The translations under genes and the position numbers were made by a program. From a methanogenic archaeon (GTDB lineage: Archaea > Thermoplasmatota > Thermoplasmata > Methanomassiliicoccales > Methanomethylophilaceae), in NCBI GenBank assembly GCA_902787415.1, contig CADAGG010000071.1, forward strand, positions 1 to 5,316: DNA of 5,316 bases, written 5' to 3'. Below are positions 1 through 5,186 of the stretch, piece by piece (the first letter of the stretch is position 1; each line of letters begins with the position of its first letter). The notes below the pieces were generated by a model. That model was not told the origin of the DNA and did no database searches. It saw only the letters and a list, made by a program, of their open reading frames with translations.

Positions 1-141
1 GAGAATGTCCTGATAAAAAAGATAACCCATCCGGTTCATATGGCAAGCTATGTTCTGATATACCCTGACAACCACCCGCTATCACCCGTTGCGGATAAAT
101 TTATTGAATTTACAAAAAAGGGTATTGACAGCAAAGCGTAA
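1..141 (+). CDS. 3' end of a LysR-type transcriptional regulator (partial)
   Basis: The window opens inside a reading frame that ends at TAA 139-141, giving 46 C-terminal residues. They include a strand-like stretch (ASYVLIYPDNHPLSP) followed by a final helix (VADKFIEFTKKGI). This resembles the last strand and helix of the LysR substrate-binding domain, where 'hydrophobic strand, positively charged or polar turn, LSPxAxxFIxF' is the usual ending. LysR proteins are DNA-binding regulators with an N-terminal winged helix (outside the window) and a C-terminal effector domain. The codons are AT-rich, unlike the GC-rich genes after position 470, so this gene probably belongs to the bacterial-type segment. 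The -35 element of the next promoter lies within its final codons. The family call rests on a short tail and is moderate; the frame itself is clear. Confidence 0.55.
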   Translation, partial: ENVLIKKITHPVHMASYVLIYPDNHPLSPVADKFIEFTKKGIDSKA

Positions 142-153
142 CAGGTATATATT
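125..153 (+). promoter_or_regulatory. Bacterial sigma-70-type promoter
   Basis: TTGACA at 125-130 is a perfect -35 hexamer. After a 17-bp spacer comes TATATT at 148-153, which matches the -10 consensus TATAAT at five of six positions. Initiation would fall near 159-161, giving a leader of about 145 nt before the ATG at 304. The -35 lies inside the 3' end of the LysR-like gene. The tract 146-156 could also be read as an archaeal TATA box, but that would start transcription inside the first hairpin, and it would not explain the well-spaced TTGACA. Confidence 0.6.
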
Positions 154-172
154 TTTTGAACATAAAGAGCAA

Positions 173-210
173 AGGCGCTTTGGTTTCGACCGAAGTGCCT
201 CTTTTGTTTT
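173..210 (+). terminator. Rho-independent-type terminator hairpin 1
   Basis: An 11-bp stem pairs AGGCGCTTTGG (173-183) with CCGAAGTGCCT (190-200), with two G-U wobbles and a 6-nt loop TTTCGA. It is followed at once by the T-rich tail CTTTTGTTTT (201-210). This is the form of a bacterial intrinsic terminator. It may end the LysR transcript or act as the first stop point in the leader of the next gene. Confidence 0.6.
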
Positions 211-218
211 CTGAATGC

Positions 219-260
219 AAAGGCGCATTGACCGTTCGTGCACACGGTGGATGCGCCTTT
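219..260 (+). terminator. Terminator-like hairpin 2
   Basis: A perfect 10-bp outer stem (AAAGGCGCAT 219-228 with ATGCGCCTTT 251-260) continues past a wobble and a mismatch into an inner 5-bp stem (ACCGT 231-235 with ACGGT 244-248), closed by an 8-nt loop. The stem ends in TTTT (258-261), a shorter U-run than hairpin 1. It lies 31 bp upstream of the ribosome-binding site and so is well placed as an attenuator. Confidence 0.5.
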
Positions 261-290
261 TACATTACGGGATCTTAAAGCTCAAAAAAA

Positions 291-297
291 GGAGGAG
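291..297 (+). promoter_or_regulatory. Strong Shine-Dalgarno that fixes the start at 304
   Basis: GGAGGAG at 291-297 follows an A-rich run and sits 6 nt before ATG 304. It excludes the in-frame GTG at 238, which lies inside hairpin 2 and has no ribosome-binding site. Confidence 0.8.
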
Positions 298-303
298 ACA
301 GTT

Positions 304-480
304 ATGGACAAAAACATCCCTGAGTTATTCGGTAAGAACGTGTTTACCGACAAGATCATGAGAGACAAGCTTCCCAAGGACATGTACAAAGCCCTGAGGA
401 AGACCATTGACAATAATACACACCTGGAACTTGATGTAGCAAATGCCGTTGCGGTTGCAATGAAGGAGTGGGCCGTAGAG
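304..480 (+). pseudogene. glnN: 5' fragment of type III glutamine synthetase (glnN)
   Basis: This is the N-terminal part of the chimeric frame. Glutamine synthetase type III makes glutamine from glutamate, ammonia and ATP, as an enzyme of about 700 residues. Its N-terminus typically reads 'IPElFGxxVFnDxvMRerLPKxxYKALkkTI...LDxDVANxVAxAMKxWAxEKGATHYTHWFQP'. Here residues 4-13 (NIPELFGKNV), LPK with YKAL near residues 23-31, DVANAVAVAMKEWAVE (44-59) and their spacing all fit. The following ATHYTHWFQP block, and everything after it, is replaced by RtcB sequence. The start codon, ribosome-binding site and leader are those of this gene. The AT-richer codon use agrees with the upstream DNA rather than with the rest of the window. 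Recognition is from memory of the family, without a search. Confidence 0.75.
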
Positions 481-1452
481 AACGGATACGGATGGGAGGA
501 GGACCTCGCAGTCACCGAGGAGGGCGGACACATGAAGGACGCCGACCAGGCCGGCGTCGGAGAGAAGTCCCGCAAGAGGGGTCTCCCCGAGCTCGGGTCC
601 CTCGGATCCGGCAACCACTTCCTCGAGCTCGACGTGGTGGACGAGATCTTCGACGAGAGGACCGCCAAGGCCTACGGCCTGAAGAAGGGCGCCATCACCG
701 TCACCGTCCACTGCGGATCCCGCGGATGCGGCCACCAGATTGCCACAGACTACCTTCAGAAGATGGAGCACTACGTGAAGACCCAGGCAGTGAATCTCCC
801 CGACAGGCAGCTGGCCTGCGCACCCCTCGCATCGAGGCTCGGGGAGGAGTACTACAGGGCCATGTGCTGCGGCGCCAACTACGCCTGGGCCAACAGGCAG
901 ATGATCACCCACTGGACCAGGGAGTCCTTCGAGCAGGTGCTCGGCGACTCCGCCGAGAACATGGGCATGAACGTGGTCTACGACGTGGCCCACAACATCG
1001 CCAAGATGGAGACCCACGACTACGACGGCCACAAGACCGAGGTCCTGGTCCACAGGAAGGGCGCCACCCGCGCCTTCGCACCCGGCAGGTCCGAGATAAC
1101 CCAGAAGTACAGGGATTACGGACAGCCCGTCCTCATCCCCGGCGACATGTCCACCGGAACCTACGTCCTCGCCGGACGCAAGGGAGCCATGACGGACACC
1201 TTCGGCTCCACCTGCCACGGGGCGGGAAGGCAAATGTCCAGGAAGGCGGCCATCGAGAACCTCAACCTGGAGACCGTCAGGAAGAAGCTGGCCGACGAGG
1301 GCATATACCTCAGGAACGGCTCCGACGCGGGACTCCTCGAGGAGGCCCCGGATGCGTACAAGGACGTCAACGAGATCATCGAGGTCGTCTGCAACGCGGG
1401 CCTCACCGGCAAGGTGGCCAAGCTCACGCCCATCGGCGTCGTGAAGGGCTGA
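304..1452 (+). CDS. rtcB: Chimeric ORF: GlnN N-terminus joined in frame to RtcB RNA ligase C-terminal body
   Basis: The 382-residue product reads as two families. Residues 1 to about 55 match the N-terminus of type III glutamine synthetase. From W56 onward it is RtcB, the GTP/Mn-dependent ligase that joins 2',3'-cyclic phosphate and 5'-OH RNA ends in tRNA splicing. The RtcB part aligns with P. horikoshii RtcB from residue 154 to the end: GSLGSGNHFLEL (H105, equivalent to His203), HCGSRG (H136, His234), YDVAHNIAK (H230, His329), HRKGATRAF, and GSTCHGAGR with the guanylylated nucleophile H305 (His404). It ends in the family's GVVKG. The usual archaeal length is about 480; here the first 150 or so residues are absent, including the GYDINCG segment with Asp95 and Cys98, which bind manganese. 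Ligase activity is therefore unlikely as drawn. AT-rich codons give way to GC-rich ones near the join. Assembly artefact or true recombination cannot be told apart here. Confidence 0.85.
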   Translation: MDKNIPELFGKNVFTDKIMRDKLPKDMYKALRKTIDNNTHLELDVANAVAVAMKEWAVENGYGWEEDLAVTEEGGHMKDADQAGVGEKSRKRGLPELGSLGSGNHFLELDVVDEIFDERTAKAYGLKKGAITVTVHCGSRGCGHQIATDYLQKMEHYVKTQAVNLPDRQLACAPLASRLGEEYYRAMCCGANYAWANRQMITHWTRESFEQVLGDSAENMGMNVVYDVAHNIAKMETHDYDGHKTEVLVHRKGATRAFAPGRSEITQKYRDYGQPVLIPGDMSTGTYVLAGRKGAMTDTFGSTCHGAGRQMSRKAAIENLNLETVRKKLADEGIYLRNGSDAGLLEEAPDAYKDVNEIIEVVCNAGLTGKVAKLTPIGVVKG

Positions 1453-2766
1453 TCAGAGGCCCAGGATTTTTACGGCGGCCTTCTGTACCGCCTCGCGCGA
1501 CTCCTCAGGACAGGCCACCACCAGCGACCAGCCGAAGGAATCCCTGGACTGGAGCGCCTTCGCGATGGAGGAGGTCTTGGTGAGGGACCTCACCCTCCCT
1601 TCCTCGTTCACGATGGAGACGTCCGTCTTGCCGATCTTCATCGTCGACCTCAGGTCGGACGACGGCGGCATCTCCACGCATACGTCGGCGGTTTCGACAC
1701 CGGCCTTGTCGGCGATCTCCTTCTCGAGAAGCAGGCGCTTACGGGGGGACTCGTGCTCCGAAAGGACATGTGCCAGATCGGGAGTCATCTCCTCATTGGA
1801 GAGGAACAGGGCCTTCTTGTAGAACATGCGGTTCTGAAGCCTGCGCATGATGCGGGAGGCGTCGCCTCCGCTGGAGAACATGGCCTGCGCCAGGTCGGAA
1901 TCGTCCCAGAGGTACATCTCCTTCAGGTCGAGTCCGGAGGCCAGGGCGGCCTTGGTGATCATGCGGTTCATCACCCTCACGGTGGGGTGGAAGTACACCG
2001 AGGTGTACATCAGGGAACGGGATACCATCAGGCCCTCGGCCGCGGGTGCCCCGCTGTGGAATATGCAGATACGGTCGTTCACTACCCTCATGGTCGAGAG
2101 GATGCGGTCGATGTCGATGTTGCCCATGACCACGCCGGTGTAGTGGGCGTCCCTCATGAGGTAGTCCATCTGGTCGCAGTCCACCGGGCCGTGGATGATC
2201 TGGTGGATGTAATCCCTGGAGGGGAAATGGTCGTCCCGGCCCCTCTCGAAGGTAAGCAGGTCCGACTCGCGTGCGGTGGTCTCTGGGTAGGCGATGAGAT
2301 CGCACACGGCCTGAGGGTCGATGCCCTCGGCCTCCATGACCTCCGCCATGGTCTCCTCCCCGTCGAAGAGATCCCTGTCCCTCTCGCGGAAGGTCTTGAT
2401 CTTCCCGAAGACGAGGTTCCTGGCGAGCTCCATGTGGTCCAGCCCGGTGACCTCCTCCATGATGCCTTCGAGGGTATGGGAGTAGGGGGCGTGGCAGATG
2501 TCGTGGAGAAGACCTGCGGCACGGACCTCGTTGCTGTCCTCCACCGACAGGGAGATGGCCTCCGCCATCTTGCCGCCGAGGTGGTACGCTCCCAGGCAGT
2601 GTTCGAAACGGGTGTGGTTGGCCCCGGGGAAGACGAGGTTGGCGAAGCCCAGCTGCTTGACCCCTCTCAGCCTCTGCATCTCGTGCCTGTTGAGGAGTTC
2701 CAGGAACGGTCCGTCCACCTTGATGCTGCCGTGGACGGGATCGTGCACCGTCTTCGCCTGGGTCAT
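1453..2766 (-). CDS. HD-domain phosphohydrolase (COG1078, SAMHD1/dGTPase-like)
   Basis: The 437-residue protein belongs to the HD superfamily of metal-dependent phosphohydrolases related to SAMHD1 and bacterial dNTP triphosphohydrolases. The likely role is dNTP or nucleotide hydrolysis in the cytoplasm; the substrate cannot be read from sequence. It opens with VHDPVHGSI (residues 7-15), typical of the family. Metal ligands are visible: H56 in TRFEHCLGAYHLG, H88-D89 in GLLHDICHAPYSH, and D201 in DQMDYLMRD. The C-terminal half keeps LMVSRSLMYTSVYFHPTVR (247-265). Length is normal. I chose ATG 2766 because MTQAKTVHDP is where the family begins; a longer frame to 3003 only overlaps the upstream gene. 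The ATG is 4 nt after the PUA gene's stop, so the two are probably translationally coupled. At the 3' end its TGA directly abuts the convergent chimera's TGA. Confidence 0.88.
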   Translation of the reverse strand: MTQAKTVHDPVHGSIKVDGPFLELLNRHEMQRLRGVKQLGFANLVFPGANHTRFEHCLGAYHLGGKMAEAISLSVEDSNEVRAAGLLHDICHAPYSHTLEGIMEEVTGLDHMELARNLVFGKIKTFRERDRDLFDGEETMAEVMEAEGIDPQAVCDLIAYPETTARESDLLTFERGRDDHFPSRDYIHQIIHGPVDCDQMDYLMRDAHYTGVVMGNIDIDRILSTMRVVNDRICIFHSGAPAAEGLMVSRSLMYTSVYFHPTVRVMNRMITKAALASGLDLKEMYLWDDSDLAQAMFSSGGDASRIMRRLQNRMFYKKALFLSNEEMTPDLAHVLSEHESPRKRLLLEKEIADKAGVETADVCVEMPPSSDLRSTMKIGKTDVSIVNEEGRVRSLTKTSSIAKALQSRDSFGWSLVVACPEESREAVQKAAVKILGL

Positions 2767-2770
2767 GCTC

Positions 2771-3262
2771 TCACTCGCCCGCTTTCCAGAGCTTGTCGCC
2801 CACGTTGTTGATGCTCTTGATGGCCTTGCCGGGCTGCTTGGCCTTGAGGTCGGCACCGGAGCGGAGGGCCTGTCCGACGGCCAGGGGCACCTGGTTCTTG
2901 ACATCCCTGATCCACACGTAGTCCCCTTCCTGGATGGACTCGTCGGCATCCACGATGCCGGGGCCCATGCAGTCCGCGCCGTTGGTGATGAACGGCACCG
3001 CACCCATGTCCACGGTAACGAAGCGCCTGACCGGCTTGTACTTCAGAACTCCCCTGACGGTGAGGAACGGCTTCTCGCCGATGATGAATCCGAGGATGTC
3101 GTTGGACACGATGATGAGGTCCATGTCCGTGCTCTCGGCACGGTCGACGGGTTCGCTGTCGGAAAAAACCGGGACTCCCAGGACGGATTCCAACTCCTCC
3201 GAGAGCGCCTTGACCTCCTTGTTTCTGAGCCTCTTCCTCTTGCGTATTCTGATGTCTGCCAT
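2771..3262 (-). CDS. PUA-domain RNA-binding protein (archaeal MCTS1/Tma20-like, COG2016)
   Basis: This 163-residue protein has a basic start (RIRKRKRLRNKEV, 5-17), an N-terminal pre-PUA domain to about residue 75, and a PUA domain from about 80 to 155. The PUA core is clear: FVTVDMGAVPFITNGADCMGPGI, then EGDYVWI and LAVGQAL near 112-133. It closes with GKAIKSINNVGDKLWKAGE, a terminal motif shared with MCT-1/Tma20 proteins. Eukaryotic relatives act in translation initiation and 40S recycling. The archaeal proteins are probably ribosome- or RNA-linked, but their role is not settled. I chose ATG 3262 over the in-frame ATG at 3328 because the family begins with the basic segment and a TATA-like box at 3286-3294 would lie inside the longer form. 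It is the first gene of an operon with the HD phosphohydrolase. Confidence 0.85.
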   Translation of the reverse strand: MADIRIRKRKRLRNKEVKALSEELESVLGVPVFSDSEPVDRAESTDMDLIIVSNDILGFIIGEKPFLTVRGVLKYKPVRRFVTVDMGAVPFITNGADCMGPGIVDADESIQEGDYVWIRDVKNQVPLAVGQALRSGADLKAKQPGKAIKSINNVGDKLWKAGE

Positions 3263-3285
3263 GATGATTGTTAATGTGCAGGCAG

Positions 3286-3294
3286 GCATAAAGC
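3286..3294 (-). promoter_or_regulatory. TATA-like box of the PUA-HD operon
   Basis: On the minus strand GCTTTATGC lies centred about 28 nt upstream of ATG 3262. With usual archaeal spacing, transcription would start within a few bases of the ATG. No Shine-Dalgarno is seen before that ATG, which fits a leaderless or nearly leaderless mRNA. Confidence 0.4.
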
Positions 3295-3303
3295 ATTGTC
3301 GAA

Positions 3304-3314
3304 CGGGGACCCCG
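3304..3314. repeat. GC palindrome between divergent genes
   Basis: CGGGGACCCCG is a perfect inverted repeat with a single central A. It lies between the probable start regions of the two divergent transcripts, so it could be a protein-binding site acting on either promoter. No regulator is identified. Confidence 0.35.
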
Positions 3315-3327
3315 ATCCCGCGCGACA

Positions 3328-3342
3328 CCTATTCCATATAGG
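3328..3342 (+). promoter_or_regulatory. TATA-like element within a short inverted repeat
   Basis: CCTAT (3328-3332) and ATAGG (3338-3342) are inverted around a 5-nt centre. The CCATATAG part is TATA-like and lies about 25 nt upstream of ATG 3363. That predicts a leaderless transcript starting at or very near the ATG. Confidence 0.4.
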
Positions 3343-3362
3343 TGGAAGGCTATGACGGGGGC

Positions 3363-4079
3363 ATGGTCGATATCGCTGTATGCGAGATGGAGGCCGAGAG
3401 GGCACCCTGCAGGGCCCTGAAGCTCCAGCTCATCAAGGTCATGGTAAACAAGGACGACTTCGTCGATCTCCAGGAATACGACGAGGCGGTCTCCATCGAG
3501 GATGCCCAGAAGGCATTCCCCGATTACGAGGCTTTCATGAAGAGGAACAGGTTCAGCGAGAAGAACACCATCTTCCTCATGGACAGGATCAAGAACGAGG
3601 AGGACCTGGCGGTCCTGAAGCCCCTCGCCAAGAAGATCCCCAACGGATGGGTCGACCTCACCAAGCTCGACGAGTCCAAGAAGGCCGAGGTACTGTCCAA
3701 GGGAAGCCAGTCCGACCGCATCAACGCATGGGACAACCTGACCTTCGAGGAGATGGACGCCACATGTGCCAGCTGTCCCCTCGCATGGAACAAGGGCAAG
3801 GACTGCATCGGCACCTTCGGACCCGAGAGCTCCAAGCTCCCCGAGATCGCCCAGAAGTACAACTGCCCCATCGTCGCATCCGCGATCGAGGCCGCGGCCG
3901 ACCACAGGAAGTTCTCCGTCGAGGACGCCAAGGAACTCCTCAGGGAGTGCGAGGTCCTGAAGCCCGCCCTCATCGACGAGGGTAAGATGGCGGCCCACCG
4001 CTACTCCGGTCCCGTCGAGAGGATGGAGACCATGGCCAAGGCCTGCATCGCCGAGAACTGCGGGTTCTTCTTTATTTGA
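3363..4079 (+). CDS. Uncharacterised cysteine-rich protein
   Basis: I do not recognise this 238-residue protein. It is soluble in appearance, charged and largely helical, with no signal peptide or membrane segment. It has nine cysteines. Three form a cluster, C135-x2-C138-x9-C148, inside TCASCPLAWNKGKDCIG; others are C7, C16, C168, C196, C228 and C233. The C-terminus is unusual, ending CGFFFI with an FFF run right at the end. The cluster could bind zinc or an Fe-S centre, but that is inference. Codon use is GC-rich like its archaeal neighbours, and no frame disruption is seen, so it is a real gene. I chose ATG 3363 over the in-frame GTG at 3342. The GTG lies at the edge of the TATA-like repeat and has no ribosome-binding site, while ATG 3363 sits where transcription should begin. 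It is divergent from the PUA-HD operon and convergent with the flavoprotein gene. Confidence 0.75.
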   Translation: MVDIAVCEMEAERAPCRALKLQLIKVMVNKDDFVDLQEYDEAVSIEDAQKAFPDYEAFMKRNRFSEKNTIFLMDRIKNEEDLAVLKPLAKKIPNGWVDLTKLDESKKAEVLSKGSQSDRINAWDNLTFEEMDATCASCPLAWNKGKDCIGTFGPESSKLPEIAQKYNCPIVASAIEAAADHRKFSVEDAKELLRECEVLKPALIDEGKMAAHRYSGPVERMETMAKACIAENCGFFFI

Positions 4080-4086
4080 AATCGTC

Positions 4087-4110
4087 AAAAAAGAGGGCCT
4101 TCGGGCCCTC
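4087..4110 (-). terminator. Hairpin terminator with a UUCG/CGAA loop between convergent genes
   Basis: GAGGGCC (4093-4099) pairs perfectly with GGCCCTC (4104-4110) around TTCG. On the minus strand the hairpin starts one base after the flavoprotein stop (4112-4114) and is followed by six T (4092-4087), so it reads best as that operon's terminator. On the plus strand the loop is the very stable C(UUCG)G type, 13 nt after the stop at 4079. It may therefore also end the opposite transcript, although the tail there (ATCATTCTTT) is weaker. Confidence 0.7.
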
Positions 4111-4111
4111 A

Positions 4112-4678
4112 TCATTCTTTGTCCGAGATCTCCAGGATATGGGAGATCAGGTTCTTGAGGCCTTTCATGCCGAAGACGTCCTTGCGGTAGTCGTCGAAAC
4201 CGGTCTTGAAGGAGGTGAGAGGATAGCTTCCGATCACGAGCATCTCGCTGTGGAGCATCCAGTACACGAGCTCGTTGTAGGTCGCGTCGGCACCGTCATG
4301 CTCGGCGACAGTTACGACTGCGCCGTACTTGCCGTGGAGTCCCCTGTCGCCCTTGGCTAGGATGAAGGCGGCCTTCTCCAGGAAGAGCTTCATGAGTCCG
4401 GGCATCCCGCCCGCGTACCCGGGTGCGGCGAGGATGATGATGTCGGCCTGCCTCATGACGTCAAGGATCTCATTGGTCCCGTCGGTCTGGTCGGCGCACA
4501 TGCCGTCGCCCCTCATCTCGCAGGTACGGCAGGCGTTGCAGGGGGTGAAGTGGTACTCGTAGAGGGGGACGTGCAGGGTCTCGACCCCGCCCTTCTCCAG
4601 TTCTTCGATGATGTCTCCCACGATGTTGCCGGTGCTGCCGATGGGGCGCGCGCTGCCGTTGAGGATGAGGGCTCTCAT
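4112..4678 (-). CDS. Iron-sulfur flavoprotein (NADPH-dependent FMN reductase/Isf family)
   Basis: This 188-residue protein has a flavodoxin-like fold. The first strand and phosphate loop are LILNGSARPIGSTGN (residues 4-18), which binds the FMN phosphate. A compact cysteine motif, C47-x2-C50-x2-C53-x7-C61, follows, as in Isf proteins of methanogens, where such cysteines hold a [4Fe-4S] cluster. Next come ADIIILAAPGYAGGMPGLMKLFLEK (78-102), the usual FMN-ring segment, and the strand YGAVVTVAEHDG (118-129). Isf proteins pass electrons, for example from ferredoxin, to acceptors that may include O2 or H2O2. The electron partner here is unknown. Length is typical. The gene lies 18 nt downstream of the VOC gene on the same strand and is the last gene of that operon, followed directly by the hairpin at 4093-4110. 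Confidence 0.87.
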   Translation of the reverse strand: MRALILNGSARPIGSTGNIVGDIIEELEKGGVETLHVPLYEYHFTPCNACRTCEMRGDGMCADQTDGTNEILDVMRQADIIILAAPGYAGGMPGLMKLFLEKAAFILAKGDRGLHGKYGAVVTVAEHDGADATYNELVYWMLHSEMLVIGSYPLTSFKTGFDDYRKDVFGMKGLKNLISHILEISDKE

Positions 4679-4696
4679 GGGACTCTCAATCCCCGC

Positions 4697-5143
4697 TCAG
4701 GATTTATGTTCTTCGCAGGGCACCGCACCGGTCTCGATGACGTACAGGACGTTGCCATCGTCGTCGAAGAACGATGTCGCCACACCCATGGGCAGCCTCT
4801 TGGGATCCATCTTGAAGCGGACTCCCTCGTCGATCATCCTGCGGTGGAAGTCGTAGGGTTCCTCCACGCCGATGAAGATGCCTGTGTCTATCCCGGTGTT
4901 CTCCGAACGGAAGATGCGCAGGGTGGCGCTCCCGCGGCGTACGACCGCTTCGTGCGGCCCGTGGTACAGGACCTCCATCATCAGGATATCGCGGTAGAAC
5001 AGCAGGGCCTTCTCCGGGTCCTTGGACGGTACGCTGACCATGAACAGCGACTCGGGAAGTCCCTCGTAGGTATAGGTGAAATTGCCCCCGTGGGGGTCTC
5101 CGATGGGCATACATCCGGTACCGGGGAGCGGATAGTTAATCAT
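4697..5143 (-). CDS. VOC (glyoxalase/bleomycin-resistance fold) domain protein
   Basis: The 148-residue product has a short N-terminal segment and one VOC domain at about residues 31-138. The first half-module is visible as ESLFMVSVPSKDPEKALLFYRDIL, matching the common 'strand, D-x-ekalxFYrdvL' pattern. The second module ends SFFDDDGNVLYVIETG (124-139), the usual 'DPdGN...ie' ending. VOC proteins range from glyoxalase I to epimerases and binding proteins, so the substrate cannot be told. The position of the first metal ligand, normally His or Gln, is Phe or Met (34-35), and no acidic residue stands at the second. Only the terminal Glu (E137) is present, so a classic metal site looks incomplete. 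I chose ATG 5143 because the alternative at 5188 lies in the promoter. It is the first gene of an operon with the iron-sulfur flavoprotein. Confidence 0.75.
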   Translation of the reverse strand: MINYPLPGTGCMPIGDPHGGNFTYTYEGLPESLFMVSVPSKDPEKALLFYRDILMMEVLYHGPHEAVVRRGSATLRIFRSENTGIDTGIFIGVEEPYDFHRRMIDEGVRFKMDPKRLPMGVATSFFDDDGNVLYVIETGAVPCEEHKS

Positions 5144-5186
5144 GGCGGTGCCTGGGCGTTGAAAAGTTAACGGCCCTACAGAACAC

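Larger units (their letters stand above)
154..303 (+). promoter_or_regulatory. Structured leader with two tandem hairpins, possible attenuator
   Basis: This gene-free stretch holds two consecutive hairpins (173-200 and 219-260) whose 5' arms share the repeat GCAAAGGCGC at 169-178 and 217-226. Because the arms repeat, the structure can be redrawn. GTGCCT at 195-200 can pair either with AGGCGC at 173-178 or with AGGCGC at 221-226. If it takes the second copy, the first copy (171-178) is free to pair with GCGCCTTT at 253-260. Swappable arms of this kind are typical of transcription attenuators. A glutamine synthetase start follows, so nitrogen control is possible, but that is inference. I see no match to the glnA glutamine riboswitch, and the loops do not fit the ANTAR hexaloop pattern. 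Confidence 0.35.

Noticed and set aside
238..303. Extended start of the chimeric frame at GTG 238
   Set aside because: The GTG is inside hairpin 2 and has no ribosome-binding site. ATG 304 has GGAGGAG at good spacing, and the GlnN N-terminus starts there.
154..303. glnA-type glutamine riboswitch or ANTAR dual-hairpin target
   Set aside because: The loops (TTTCGA and an 8-nt loop) lack the A1/G4 hexaloop pattern expected of ANTAR targets, and I see no glutamine-riboswitch core.
468..1583. Plus-strand 371-residue Arg/Pro/Gly-rich frame inside rtcB
   Set aside because: It is a +1 shadow of rtcB with composition unlike a real protein, and it runs on into the antisense of the HD gene.
1753..2811. 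Plus-strand 352-residue frame opposite the HD gene
   Set aside because: It is Val/His/Gly/Asp-rich, antisense to an unmistakable HD phosphohydrolase, and has no recognisable motif.
2767..3003. N-terminal extension of the HD protein to 516 residues
   Set aside because: The extra residues are low-complexity Ser/Pro/Arg-rich, overlap the PUA gene in another frame, and precede the normal family start MTQAKTVHDP.
3263..3328. Upstream start of the PUA gene at ATG 3328
   Set aside because: It would cover the TATA-like box and the GC palindrome and would add an N-terminus not expected in MCTS1-like proteins.
2763..4115. Long minus-strand frame of 450 residues across 2763-4115
   Set aside because: It runs antisense to the 3363-4079 gene and out of frame over the PUA gene. 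Its Gly/Leu/Val/His-rich composition is typical of a shadow frame in GC-rich DNA.
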